Source: an uncultured bacterium (GTDB lineage Bacteria; Bacteroidota; Bacteroidia; Bacteroidales; UBA932). From it: 35,191 bases of DNA. The stretch is taken from assembly GCA_949300025.1 (NCBI GenBank), contig CASGCS010000004.1:1-35191 (forward strand). Reading direction: 5' to 3'. The notes beneath the pieces were generated by a model, which made no database searches, was not told where the DNA came from, and saw only the letters and a list, made by a program, of their open reading frames with translations. Shown here in pieces: positions 1-6,832 of the stretch (within the stretch, counting starts at the first letter, position 1; the number at the start of each line of letters is the position of its first letter). Made by a program: the position numbers and the translations under genes.

Positions 1-90
1 AGGGTCGTAGTAGACTACTACGTAGATAGGCTGTAGGTGTAAAGGCAGCAATGTCAAAGCCGAGCAGTACTAATAGCCCGAAAGCTTTTC
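1..90 (+). rRNA. rrl: 23S ribosomal RNA, 3' end (partial)
   Basis: The first bases match the conserved 3' terminus of bacterial 23S rRNA, including the segments GTAGATAGGCTGTAGGTG and GAGCAGTACTAATAGCCCG, and end in the usual Bacteroidetes CCGAAAGCTTTTC tail. The gene begins outside the window. The exact 3' end is estimated from the family and could be off by a few bases. A 5S gene follows about 65 bp downstream in the same orientation, as expected for the distal part of an rRNA operon. Confidence 0.95.
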
Positions 91-153
91 TGTAGAGAGT
101 TTTTGCTGACAAGAAAGAATGCTTTATCTGATCTGTTTTTTTCCCGAGCAATA

Positions 154-267
154 CAATGGTGGCAATAACGATGGTGATCCACCTCTATCCATACCGAACA
201 GAGAAGTTAAGCCCATTAGTGCCGATGGTACTGCTATACCAAGTGGGAGAGTAGGTAGCCGCCAATT
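154..267 (+). rRNA. rrf: 5S ribosomal RNA
   Basis: The conserved 5S core CCGAACAGAGAAGTTAAGCC lies at about 193-212, followed by the GCCGATGGTACTGC segment and GGGAGAGTAGG. The two ends pair as helix I: 155-163 with 258-266, with one mismatch and one G-U pair. The length of about 114 nt fits the family. It lies directly downstream of the 23S 3' end and upstream of a strong terminator, so it is the last gene of this rRNA operon. No tRNA gene is seen after it. Confidence 0.95.
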
Positions 268-271
268 TGTA

Positions 272-318
272 AAGAGTGTTGTCAGCAGGTAAACCTGTCG
301 ACAACACTCTTTTGTTTT
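272..318 (+). terminator. rRNA operon terminator
   Basis: A 12-bp perfect stem (AAGAGTGTTGTC at 272-283 with GACAACACTCTT at 300-311) encloses a nested 5-bp stem (CAGGT 286-290 with ACCTG 293-297). It is followed immediately by TTTGTTTTAT. This is a long, stable intrinsic terminator starting four bases after the 5S gene. Confidence 0.9.
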
Positions 319-339
319 ATCAGGCTATGCCTGATAAAA
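315..339 (+). terminator. Second hairpin after the rRNA terminator
   Basis: A perfect 11-bp inverted repeat TTTTATCAGGC-TAT-GCCTGATAAAA overlaps the T-rich tail of the first terminator. It is followed by CTTATATTTTT. It could act as a back-up terminator, or as a terminator for transcription arriving on the opposite strand, because both flanks are A/T-rich. Its role is inferred from structure alone. Confidence 0.6.
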
Positions 340-464
340 CTTATATTTTTCCCCCCGTAAGCCCCCCAGGGGGCACACGCTCCTTTCAGTCGCGGTCCCT
401 GACGGGACTTGCTAAATTGTCAAAAAGTCCCTGCCGACAGCACTCTTTTGTTTTATAGGGCGCG
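340..464. other. Non-coding spacer with GC-rich hairpins
   Basis: No credible gene lies here. The stretch contains a palindrome GCCCCC-CA-GGGGGC (361-374). It also holds GTCCC/GGGAC and GGGACTT/AAGTCCC inverted repeats (395-408 and 404-431), which could form alternative hairpins. At 430-456 there is a 27-base segment that repeats the distal arm and T-tail of the rRNA terminator (294-320) with two mismatches, but without the matching proximal arm. Confidence 0.55.
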
Positions 465-1292
465 GCATCTGAACCTGGACGGAAACTGCAAAGATTGTCG
501 CAACTCACTGAATAACTTTTATTTGCAAGTATTTCCAAAGAGGGCCACCGCGTTCAGATGCAGTGAAAAACAGTAGCATCTGAACTCTGCCAAAATGCAG
601 ATTCAAGTGCTCAATATGCTCATAGCAAGCGTATTGCAAGAATTTCAGCAGCAATGCCCTAGGTTCAGATGCTAAGTGGGAGTGAAACACGCCCGAGTGC
701 AAACCTGCCCCGTAGGCACTTCCGGAAAGGATCTCACCGAAAGGCACCACAAACCACCCCATGCATCTGAACATGAACGGAAACCGCAAATATCGCCAAA
801 ACTCACTGAGTAACTTTCAGTTGCAGAGATTCACCAAGAAACCATCTGCGTTCAGATGCAGTGAAAAACAGGAGCATCTGAACTCTGCCAAAATGCAGAT
901 TCAAGCGCTCAATATGCTCATAGCAAGCGTATTGCAGGAATTTCAGCAGCAATGCCCTAGGTTCAGATGCTCAGTGGGAATGAAACACGCCCGAGTGCAA
1001 ACCTGCCCTGCAGGTACCTCTGGAAAGGGTCTCCCCGAAAGGCACTGCAAAAAGCCCGATGCATCTGAACCTGGACGAAAACTGCATAGACTGTTGCAAC
1101 TCACTGAATAACTTTCATTTGCGTAGATTTGCCGGGAATTCCTCCGCGTTCAGATGCAGTGAAAAACAGGAGCATCTGAACCCGGAACGAAAGCAGTAAT
1201 ATTACTGCAACTTACTGAGACACTCTATATTGCAAGGATTTTCAAGGAGGACCACCACGTTCAGATACAGTGGAAAAGTATATCATCTGAAC
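465..1292. repeat. Array of six 97-bp units bounded by inverted 10-mers
   Basis: Six units each begin with GCATCTGAAC and end with GTTCAGATGC exactly 87 bp later (start to start). They lie at 465-561, 576-672, 763-859, 874-970, 1061-1157 and 1172-1268; the last ends in GTTCAGATAC. A degenerate start box lies at 1283-1292. Units are separated alternately by a 14-bp linker (AGTGAAAAACAGGA-like) or a 90-bp linker, giving a higher-order period of exactly 298 bp. The 77-bp interiors fall into two related types (type A: units 1, 3, 5, 6; type B: units 2, 4) that share TTGCAAG and ATTTC at fixed positions. Because the boxes are complementary, a unit can close into a long hairpin, and adjacent boxes across the 14-bp linker can form a short one. 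The 298-bp period is not a multiple of three, so a repeated protein is unlikely. I do not recognise the family; function is unknown. Confidence 0.9.
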
Positions 1293-1342
1293 CTGGAAAT
1301 GAGGTTTGACTGTCGGGGTGCTTGATGAATACTGAAAATCAG

Positions 1343-1975
1343 TTATATCGACGGAAGTTTGTATTGCGGGCCGAAAAGTTCTTCATGTTCTTTGGTGGCT
1401 TTCATGATTTTCTCGCAAAGCTCAGGATTCTCGAATCTTAGAATGGCCTCTTTCCTCAAGTCTCCCATCGAATATCTTCCCAAAGTGCCGTCGGAGTTTA
1501 TTACTCTGTGGCAGGGTATCAGAATAAGAACAGGATTTTTTCCATTGGCGTATGCTACAGCCTTGAATCCCTTGGGTCTGTTGAGCATAAGTGCTTCTTC
1601 CCTGTAACTTATGGTGTTTCCGTAAGGAATTTCCATGAGTTTTTTCCAGACTTTTATCTGGAAATCTGTGCCGTGAAGGTCGAGCTTTACGCTGAAACTC
1701 TTCCTTTCCTTTGCAAAATACTCGTCAAGTTCCCTTATCAGCCTTCTTATATGGCGGTTTTCGCCGTTGACAATTTTATAACTCTTTACATCTACGTTCT
1801 TTCCGAAATTTCTGCCCTGAAGCCTGCACTCGTCGAAAAGCAGCATGCATATTCCATTGCGTGTGGAGGCAGCCAGCATGTTTCCCAGCGGTGTGTCAAT
1901 TCCCCTAAGGTAGATTTTTGGCTGGAACAGTTTGCTGAATCGTTTTTTGATATAATCCTTTGTCTTCATCCTCAA
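1343..1975 (-). CDS. ogt: Methylated-DNA-[protein]-cysteine S-methyltransferase
   Basis: This is a suicide DNA-repair protein that transfers the methyl group from O6-methylguanine (and probably O4-methylthymine) to its own cysteine. The acceptor is Cys155 in the IPCHRVI motif, preceded by AYANGKNP of the DNA-binding helix region. The N-terminal part (TPLGNMLAASTRNGICMLLF) resembles the C-terminal half of Ada more than short Ogt proteins, but the Ada metal-binding and AraC-type domains are absent. The residue before AVAYANG, where most homologues carry the 'arginine finger', is Lys139. The first Met gives 210 residues. Met3 (start at 1969) is at least as likely, because a promoter -7 box lies at 1989-1996. 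The gene stands alone, and no terminator is obvious downstream. Confidence 0.88.
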   Translation of the reverse strand: MRMKTKDYIKKRFSKLFQPKIYLRGIDTPLGNMLAASTRNGICMLLFDECRLQGRNFGKNVDVKSYKIVNGENRHIRRLIRELDEYFAKERKSFSVKLDLHGTDFQIKVWKKLMEIPYGNTISYREEALMLNRPKGFKAVAYANGKNPVLILIPCHRVINSDGTLGRYSMGDLRKEAILRFENPELCEKIMKATKEHEELFGPQYKLPSI

Positions 1976-1988
1976 ATCCTTGCATGTG

Positions 1989-2019
1989 CAAATATATAAA
2001 GAAACGGAAAGCCTGGCAA
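1989..2019 (-). promoter_or_regulatory. Bacteroidetes-type promoter for the methyltransferase gene
   Basis: Read on the minus strand, TATATTTG (1996-1989) matches the -7 consensus TAnnTTTG. A TTG (2019-2017) lies 20 bp upstream, in the range expected for the -33 element. Transcription would start a few bases before the start codon, giving a very short leader. The -33 match is only three bases, so this is a moderate call. Confidence 0.5.
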
Positions 2020-2213
2020 TAGTTTTGCCTCATAATCACCGCATATGTGCAGATTGATGTTACATAGACTCCGAACGGAAGAGGTGTGCAGCCGTTATGG
2101 TACGCACGCCATTTTGTCATAAAATTGCGGTGGTATATCATTTGCTCAATGCCGATAGGTTTCTCAAACAAACTGTCGGAACATAATATGAATATTGTTA
2201 AAAATTTTAAGAT

Positions 2214-4262
2214 ATGACAAACGGTAAGATAGGGGTTACTACAGAAAATATTTTCCCCGTAATAAAAAAGTTTCTTTATTCAAACCATGAGATTTTTCTC
2301 AGAGAGTTGATTGCCAATGCTGTCGATGCCACCCAAAAGATGAAGGCAATTGCAGGAAAAGGCGATTTCAAGGGAGAACTCGGAGACTTGACAATCCATG
2401 TAGATGTTGATGAAAGTGCAAAAACCATAAGGATTACAGACCGTGGCATAGGTATGACTGCCGAGGAGGTAGACAAGTATATCAACCAGATAGCCTTTTC
2501 AAGTGCCGGTGAATTCCTTGAAAAATATAAAGACCAGCTTAACAATATTATTGGACATTTTGGACTGGGCTTTTATTCGTCATTCATGGTATCAAAGAGC
2601 GTAAAGATTGAAACTCTGTCATGGAAAGAGGGAACCAAGGGTGTTGAATGGGTTTGTGACGGCTCTCCCGAGTATAAAATGGAAGAAATCGAGCGCAGTG
2701 ACAGAGGTACTGCAATTACCTTGTACATAGATGACGAATCCAAAGAATTTGCCTCAAAATCCAAGGTTCAGGAACTGCTTGGCAAGTATTGCAAGTTTAT
2801 GCCTGTTCCGGTTGCATGCGGAAAGGAGCAGGAGTGGAAAGACGGTAAATATGTAGATACCGATAAAGACAAGATTATCAATGATACGGCTCCGCTTTGG
2901 GCCAAGGCTCCTTCAGAGATAAAGGATGAGGAGTATCTGGATTTCTACAGGAAACTTTACCCCATGCAGGAGGACCCTTTGTTTTACATTCATCTGAATG
3001 TAGACTATCCGTTTAACCTGACAGGTATTCTTTACTTTCCAAAGATAAAGGACCGGATGGATATTGCAAAGAACAAAATTCAGCTCTACAGCAATCAGAT
3101 GTTTGTGACAGATTCCGTAGAGAACATAGTCCCTGATTTCCTTACCCTGCTTTATGGTGTGATAGACTCTCCCGATATACCTTTGAATGTATCGAGAAGT
3201 TATCTGCAGGAGGACTCCAATGTAAAGAAAATCTCTACATACATTACACGTAAGGTTGCCGACAGGCTGGAGGAAATATCCAAGAACGAGCGTGAAGCTT
3301 TCGAGAAGAAGTGGGACAACCTTAAGCTTTTTATCGAATACGGAATGCTTTCAGACGAGAAGTTCTATGAAAGGGCGCTTAAATTCGCCCTGTTCAAGAC
3401 TACAGACGGCAAATTCTTCAAATATGATGATTTCAGGAAACTCATAGAGCCTGAGCAGACAGATAAAAACAAGAAACTGGTTTATCTTTATGCAACAGAT
3501 CCCGTTGCGCAGTATTCATACATAGAGGCGGCAAAGAACAAGGGCTATCAGGTGCTTCTGTTCGACTGTCAGCTGGACGCCCACTTTGTCAATCTGCTGG
3601 AGAGCAAGTTCGAGAATGCCTCTTTTGCAAGGGTGGATGCCGACAGTATAGACAATCTTATTGAAAAGGAGAACCGAGAGAAGCCGCAGCTTCCCGAAAA
3701 CGAGGAGACAGACCTGTCGTTTGCATTCACGTCAATTCTGCCAAAAGATGCAAATTATCATATAAAGGCAGACAATCTTGGAGTTACGGCTGCACCTATT
3801 CTTATAACGCAAAGCGAGTTCATGAGAAGGTACAGAGATATGTCTGCATTGGGCGGAGGATTGAATTTCTACGGACAGATGCCCGATTCGTATACAGTCG
3901 TGCTTAACTGCGAGAATCCCCTCATAAAGAAACTTCTCGATGAAAAGCGTAGCCAGACATCGTCCAGGATAGACGAGATAAATGCAAAACTTACTGCAGC
4001 AAAGAGCGCTTTGGATGAACTTGCAAACAAGACCAAGGATAAGAAGGATGAAGAGATTTCCACTGCGGAGAAGGATAGAAAAGAGAGTCTGAACAAGGAG
4101 ATAGACGCCCTCTCAGATCAGAGAAAAGAGGTAATGGAGAAATTCGCTTCAGACAATGTGCTTATAAAGCAGATTACAGACCTGGCATTGCTTTCCAACA
4201 ATATGCTCAAAGGCAAAGAACTGAACGAGTTTGTCAACAGAAGTCTGGAAATTCTCAAATAG
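2214..4262 (+). CDS. htpG: Molecular chaperone HtpG (Hsp90 family)
   Basis: This is the cytosolic Hsp90 chaperone, an ATP-driven dimer that remodels client proteins. The GHKL ATPase domain is at the N terminus: the ELIANAVDAT helix with the catalytic Glu, DRGIGMT (the usual DxGIGM), and the GHFGLGFYSSFMV lid/nucleotide loop. The middle domain contains PLNVSRSYLQ with the conserved Arg. The C-terminal third includes a charged, coiled-coil-rich stretch at about residues 575-650 (AKSALDELANKTKDKKDEE), as in other Bacteroidetes HtpG proteins. The length of 682 residues is slightly above the E. coli protein. It is monocistronic, with a terminator 31 bp downstream. No CIRCE element or convincing -7 box is visible in the 240 bp upstream. 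Confidence 0.96.
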   Translation: MTNGKIGVTTENIFPVIKKFLYSNHEIFLRELIANAVDATQKMKAIAGKGDFKGELGDLTIHVDVDESAKTIRITDRGIGMTAEEVDKYINQIAFSSAGEFLEKYKDQLNNIIGHFGLGFYSSFMVSKSVKIETLSWKEGTKGVEWVCDGSPEYKMEEIERSDRGTAITLYIDDESKEFASKSKVQELLGKYCKFMPVPVACGKEQEWKDGKYVDTDKDKIINDTAPLWAKAPSEIKDEEYLDFYRKLYPMQEDPLFYIHLNVDYPFNLTGILYFPKIKDRMDIAKNKIQLYSNQMFVTDSVENIVPDFLTLLYGVIDSPDIPLNVSRSYLQEDSNVKKISTYITRKVADRLEEISKNEREAFEKKWDNLKLFIEYGMLSDEKFYERALKFALFKTTDGKFFKYDDFRKLIEPEQTDKNKKLVYLYATDPVAQYSYIEAAKNKGYQVLLFDCQLDAHFVNLLESKFENASFARVDADSIDNLIEKENREKPQLPENEETDLSFAFTSILPKDANYHIKADNLGVTAAPILITQSEFMRRYRDMSALGGGLNFYGQMPDSYTVVLNCENPLIKKLLDEKRSQTSSRIDEINAKLTAAKSALDELANKTKDKKDEEISTAEKDRKESLNKEIDALSDQRKEVMEKFASDNVLIKQITDLALLSNNMLKGKELNEFVNRSLEILK

Positions 4263-4293
4263 AGCAGATTCTCAGGTTTGTATTGTTTTAAAG

Positions 4294-4328
4294 TCCGGTC
4301 GTCATTCAATTGCGGCCGGATTTTTTTT
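4294..4328 (+). terminator. Terminator of htpG
   Basis: TCCGGTCG (4294-4301) pairs with CGGCCGGA (4313-4320), including one G-U pair, and is followed by eight Ts (4321-4328). The structure overlaps the last codons of the convergent vanZ-like gene, so the two genes share this DNA. Confidence 0.8.
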
Positions 4329-4730
4329 ATGCAGATGCACGAATATATAATGGGCAACAAGGGTTCCTGCCATCAACCCCACGCAATCTGCAATTCCGTC
4401 TGTATAATCCATGGAGCGGTAATCGGTAAACCATAACTGGAAAAGTTCTGTCATTGCGGCAAGCAGAATGCCCGAGAGCAATATTGTCATGGAGGTAATA
4501 TACCTTTTGCCTTTAAAGGGGTTGAGAATGTAAAGCAGCAGCCTGCATACAAACGGGTAGGGGAGGAACATCGCAAAATGGACCCATTTGTCGCTCCTTA
4601 TTCCCAGGAAATATTCGCTTATTTTAATGTCTGTATCTGAAAAATCATACAGACAGCAAAAGAAAAGCACTGCCAGATAGACAAGCATCAGTGCGGTTGA
4701 AATAAAAATATAGCGGCCGTACTTTCTCAT
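4302..4730 (-). CDS. VanZ-like membrane protein
   Basis: This 142-residue protein has about four hydrophobic segments (roughly residues 7-27, 52-70, 78-97 and 115-132). It carries the VanZ-family signature: DKWVHFAMF near residue 47, then TELFQLWF and later DYTDGIADCVGLMAGT. VanZ relatives confer low-level teicoplanin resistance in some Gram-positives, but most members, including those in Bacteroidetes, have no assigned function. It is the last gene of a same-strand run starting with the ECF sigma factor, 37 bp after the GIN-domain gene. Its start codon sits inside a perfect 10-bp inverted repeat, and its 3' end overlaps the htpG terminator. Confidence 0.85.
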   Translation of the reverse strand: MRKYGRYIFISTALMLVYLAVLFFCCLYDFSDTDIKISEYFLGIRSDKWVHFAMFLPYPFVCRLLLYILNPFKGKRYITSMTILLSGILLAAMTELFQLWFTDYRSMDYTDGIADCVGLMAGTLVAHYIFVHLHKKNPAAIE

Positions 4731-4739
4731 ACGGCCGCT
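4712..4739 (-). terminator. Perfect hairpin over the vanZ-like start codon
   Basis: AGCGGCCGTA (4712-4721) and TACGGCCGCT (4730-4739) form a 10-bp stem with an 8-base loop. Read on the minus strand it is followed by ATATTTTTATTT, which makes it terminator-like for the upstream GIN-domain gene. The ATG of the vanZ-like gene (4730-4728) lies at the edge of the loop, so the same structure could hide or attenuate that start. Which role dominates cannot be told from the sequence. Confidence 0.6.
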
Positions 4740-4767
4740 GTTACTGCAAAAATCTTGCCCTTTATTT

Positions 4768-5670
4768 TCAGTTGCCTGATTCTATGCTGGCTGCATATTT
4801 CGGAAGTCTCTTTACCACTTCACTCTCGCTGCATGTACCGTAATATTTTATGTCGGCGGCTCCGGAAACCTCCAAGTCAAGATGCTCTTTGCCGTATATC
4901 CTTATACTTGAACTGCCGCTTGCAACGGCGGTTCCCCTGTTTGCCGTCATATCTTTGGCGTTTATTTCCGATGCTCCTGAAGCTTCAAGAGAAATAATGT
5001 CTGTATTACCGCTTATCAATGCCTCTGCAGCACCTGAGATTTCAATTACGGTCTCGCCTGTAACATTTTCTGCATAAGCTTTGAACTCAACGGCTCCGCT
5101 CAAATCTGCGTAAAATCTCTCCGTGTTTTTTGCAATTTTCAAAGTCAGATTGGCTGCACCGCTTACATTGCCGCTCACACTGCCGAACTCCCCCTTGATT
5201 AAACCATTTGACGCACCGGAAAATTCGTATTCGAGCACTCTGGCAGAGATATTGATGCCGTTAAGGTCTGCCGCTCCGCTGAAATCGCACCTTAGTGTAT
5301 TGTCAGCCGTAAAGTTGCCATCTGTTGTCAGTGTGGATGCTCCGCTGAAATCGAGTGAATTGATTTTGCGCATTTTCAGCTTTACTGTAAACTCGTCTCC
5401 ATTGATGCTTCTATAACCTCTTTTCGGCAGAGCCTTTGTGCTGAGTATGAGCTTTCCATTTTCGCATCTTATATCCAGATATTTTTCAAAATCTTCAGGA
5501 TATGTAACCGTAACAGATTCCGTTTTGCCGTACGTAACCTCAACATTATAGTTGAAGCCTGCCTTGATAGCAGAAATCTCACCAAAATTGAACTTTTCGG
5601 TTTTCAGATTTGCAGCCGATGCTGCAAGTGCCATGCAGAATGCGATGGCAAACATGAAAAATTTCTTCAT
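4768..5670 (-). CDS. Exported head GIN domain protein (DUF2807)
   Basis: An N-terminal signal peptide of about 19 residues (MKKFFMFAIAFCMALAASA, hydrophobic core then small residues) indicates export across the inner membrane. The remainder is a repetitive beta-rich domain with recurring SGAS/SGAA turns (LDFSGAS, CDFSGAA, YEFSGAS, ADLSGAV, LEASGAS, LEVSGAA). This is typical of the DUF2807 'putative auto-transporter adhesin, head GIN' family, in which a beta-helix is likely. The molecular function of the family is not established. The gene lies 29 bp after the putative anti-sigma gene on the same strand, suggesting that the sigma system controls an envelope protein. Confidence 0.9.
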   Translation of the reverse strand: MKKFFMFAIAFCMALAASAANLKTEKFNFGEISAIKAGFNYNVEVTYGKTESVTVTYPEDFEKYLDIRCENGKLILSTKALPKRGYRSINGDEFTVKLKMRKINSLDFSGASTLTTDGNFTADNTLRCDFSGAADLNGINISARVLEYEFSGASNGLIKGEFGSVSGNVSGAANLTLKIAKNTERFYADLSGAVEFKAYAENVTGETVIEISGAAEALISGNTDIISLEASGASEINAKDMTANRGTAVASGSSSIRIYGKEHLDLEVSGAADIKYYGTCSESEVVKRLPKYAASIESGN

Positions 5671-5699
5671 AATTCTGTGTTTTAATTATTTATAATTTG

Positions 5700-6179
5700 T
5701 TATCTGTTTTCTGCAAGAAACGTCTTCAATTTCTCCAGTCCTTCGTTTTTCTGTCTGTAATACTCTCTTATAATCTTCTCTCTGTCTTCCTTTGAAATTT
5801 CCTCAGGCAACTGCTCTTCTATGAGCTTTTCATCTTCTGTCAAATTTTTTACGGAGCGGGTGATCTCTTCCCTTATAGCATAATCCCTTTCTGCCGAGTT
5901 AAGCTGGTTTATCTCTTTTATAAGTATATAGTATTCCTCAATTTCTGCAATTGTATGCGTTTGAACTTTCTTGTTATTCACATGCAGCCCGACAGTAAGC
6001 AATATTGCAACCGATGCGGCGGCCAGAGTCGCATATTTCAGTACAATTGTGCGCTCCTTTTTTTTCCTGGCTTTAATTCCTTCCCTGATTCTTGCGAGCA
6101 TCTGTTCTGAAAATCTGTCGGGCAGTTTCTCTTTTGCAAGTTCCGCTCTCCTTTTTTTTGTGAAATCTTCAAAATTCAT
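5700..6179 (-). CDS. Single-pass membrane protein, putative anti-sigma factor
   Basis: This 159-residue protein has a charged N-terminal cytoplasmic part (about 1-45), one hydrophobic segment near residues 48-66 (LKYATLAAASVAILLTVGL) and a charged, helical C-terminal part. I find no recognisable zinc-binding anti-sigma motif. The anti-sigma assignment is inferred from context: its ATG overlaps the TGA of the ECF sigma gene (ATGA, 6179-6176), a coupling typical of sigma/anti-sigma pairs, and the topology fits. The long acidic/basic C-terminal region could be periplasmic. Confidence 0.65.
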   Translation of the reverse strand: MNFEDFTKKRRAELAKEKLPDRFSEQMLARIREGIKARKKKERTIVLKYATLAAASVAILLTVGLHVNNKKVQTHTIAEIEEYYILIKEINQLNSAERDYAIREEITRSVKNLTEDEKLIEEQLPEEISKEDREKIIREYYRQKNEGLEKLKTFLAENR

Positions 6180-6688
6180 AACAGTTCCTCCTTTATAGAG
6201 TTTATAAGTTTTGCCTTGCCCCTCATATATATGCTCCTTACGGTATTCTCGTTCAGCCCGGTCATTTCCGAAATTTCGCGATACCCGTAATCTTCCATCA
6301 GATGCAATGTGACTATTATCCTGTACTGGTCGGGCAGAAGTTTCATCTTTTCCCTGATCTTTTCTGCCAATATGTTTTCATCCTCTTGAATTGCGGAAAT
6401 ATCCTCATCAATTATGAGAGATTCTCTCGTCGGATCCTTATATTCGTCTTTGAAAAGAGAGTCTCGCTTTTCCTTCCTGAGGAGGTCTATGGCTTTTCTC
6501 GTGCAGCAGGCAGTCAGATAGGCTCCCATGTTTTTTATGCCGTCTGTACTTTTAATGCGGTACAGTCCCACAAAGAGATCCTGAACAATATCTTTGGCAT
6601 CGCTTTCATTGTTTAAAAGTCTGAAAGCAGTGCAATAAGCCTTTTCTCCGTACTTGTAAAACAATTTTTCTATTTCACCCTCTTTCAT
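6176..6688 (-). CDS. ECF-type RNA polymerase sigma factor
   Basis: This is an extracytoplasmic-function sigma-70 relative. Region 2 spans about residues 5-75 (EKLFYKYGEKAYCTAFRL ... DAKDIVQDLFVGLYR ... AYLTACCTRKAIDLLRKEKR). Region 4 spans about 115-165 (LPDQYRIIVTLHLMEDYGYREISEMTGLNENTVRSIYMRGKAKL), the helix-turn-helix for the -35 element. I chose the start at 6688, giving 170 residues, because region 2 begins right after it. An upstream in-frame ATG at 6763 and a frame open to 6853 would add an atypical basic extension that overlaps the divergent dipeptidase gene. It heads a probable operon with the anti-sigma-like, GIN-domain and VanZ-like genes. Confidence 0.9.
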   Translation of the reverse strand: MKEGEIEKLFYKYGEKAYCTAFRLLNNESDAKDIVQDLFVGLYRIKSTDGIKNMGAYLTACCTRKAIDLLRKEKRDSLFKDEYKDPTRESLIIDEDISAIQEDENILAEKIREKMKLLPDQYRIIVTLHLMEDYGYREISEMTGLNENTVRSIYMRGKAKLINSIKEELL

Positions 6689-6793
6689 AAGGTTCTCTTC
6701 TCTCTTTTCATATATATGACGCAGCTTTTCTTTTTTTGTTGCAAAAATGTTTCTAAAAAACATCTTCCTCTCCGGTAAATTGAATATAATGCT

Positions 6794-6801
6794 TATCTTT
6801 G
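6794..6801 (+). promoter_or_regulatory. -7 promoter box for the dipeptidase gene
   Basis: TATCTTTG matches the Bacteroidetes -7 consensus TAnnTTTG and lies 31 bp before the dipeptidase ATG, implying a leader of about 25 nt. A clear -33 TTTG at the usual spacing is not visible. Confidence 0.5.
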
Positions 6802-6832
6802 AAAAGCAATAAGGAAAATAATTTAAAACATT

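Noticed and set aside
505..1111. Short open frames on both strands inside the repeat array (505-789 minus, 761-1111 plus)
   Set aside because: They run across repeat boundaries, change frame with the 298-bp period, have odd composition (Cys/His/Gln-rich) and match no family I know.
465..1268. Repeat units as integron attC sites
   Set aside because: The boxes end in AAC and begin with GTT in the attC orientation and the length is in range, but they do not fit RYYYAAC/GTTRRRY. The linkers are too short for cassettes and no integrase is present.
465..1292. CRISPR array
   Set aside because: The repeated boxes are 10 bp, alternate in orientation, and the intervening sequences are related to each other rather than unique spacers. 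No cas genes are seen.
1905..2171. 88-codon minus-strand frame upstream of the methyltransferase gene
   Set aside because: It overlaps the start and promoter of the methyltransferase gene and has no recognisable domain.
4302..4730. VanZ-like protein as a glycopeptide-resistance gene
   Set aside because: There is no van cluster, the family is broad, and Gram-negative members have no shown role in resistance.
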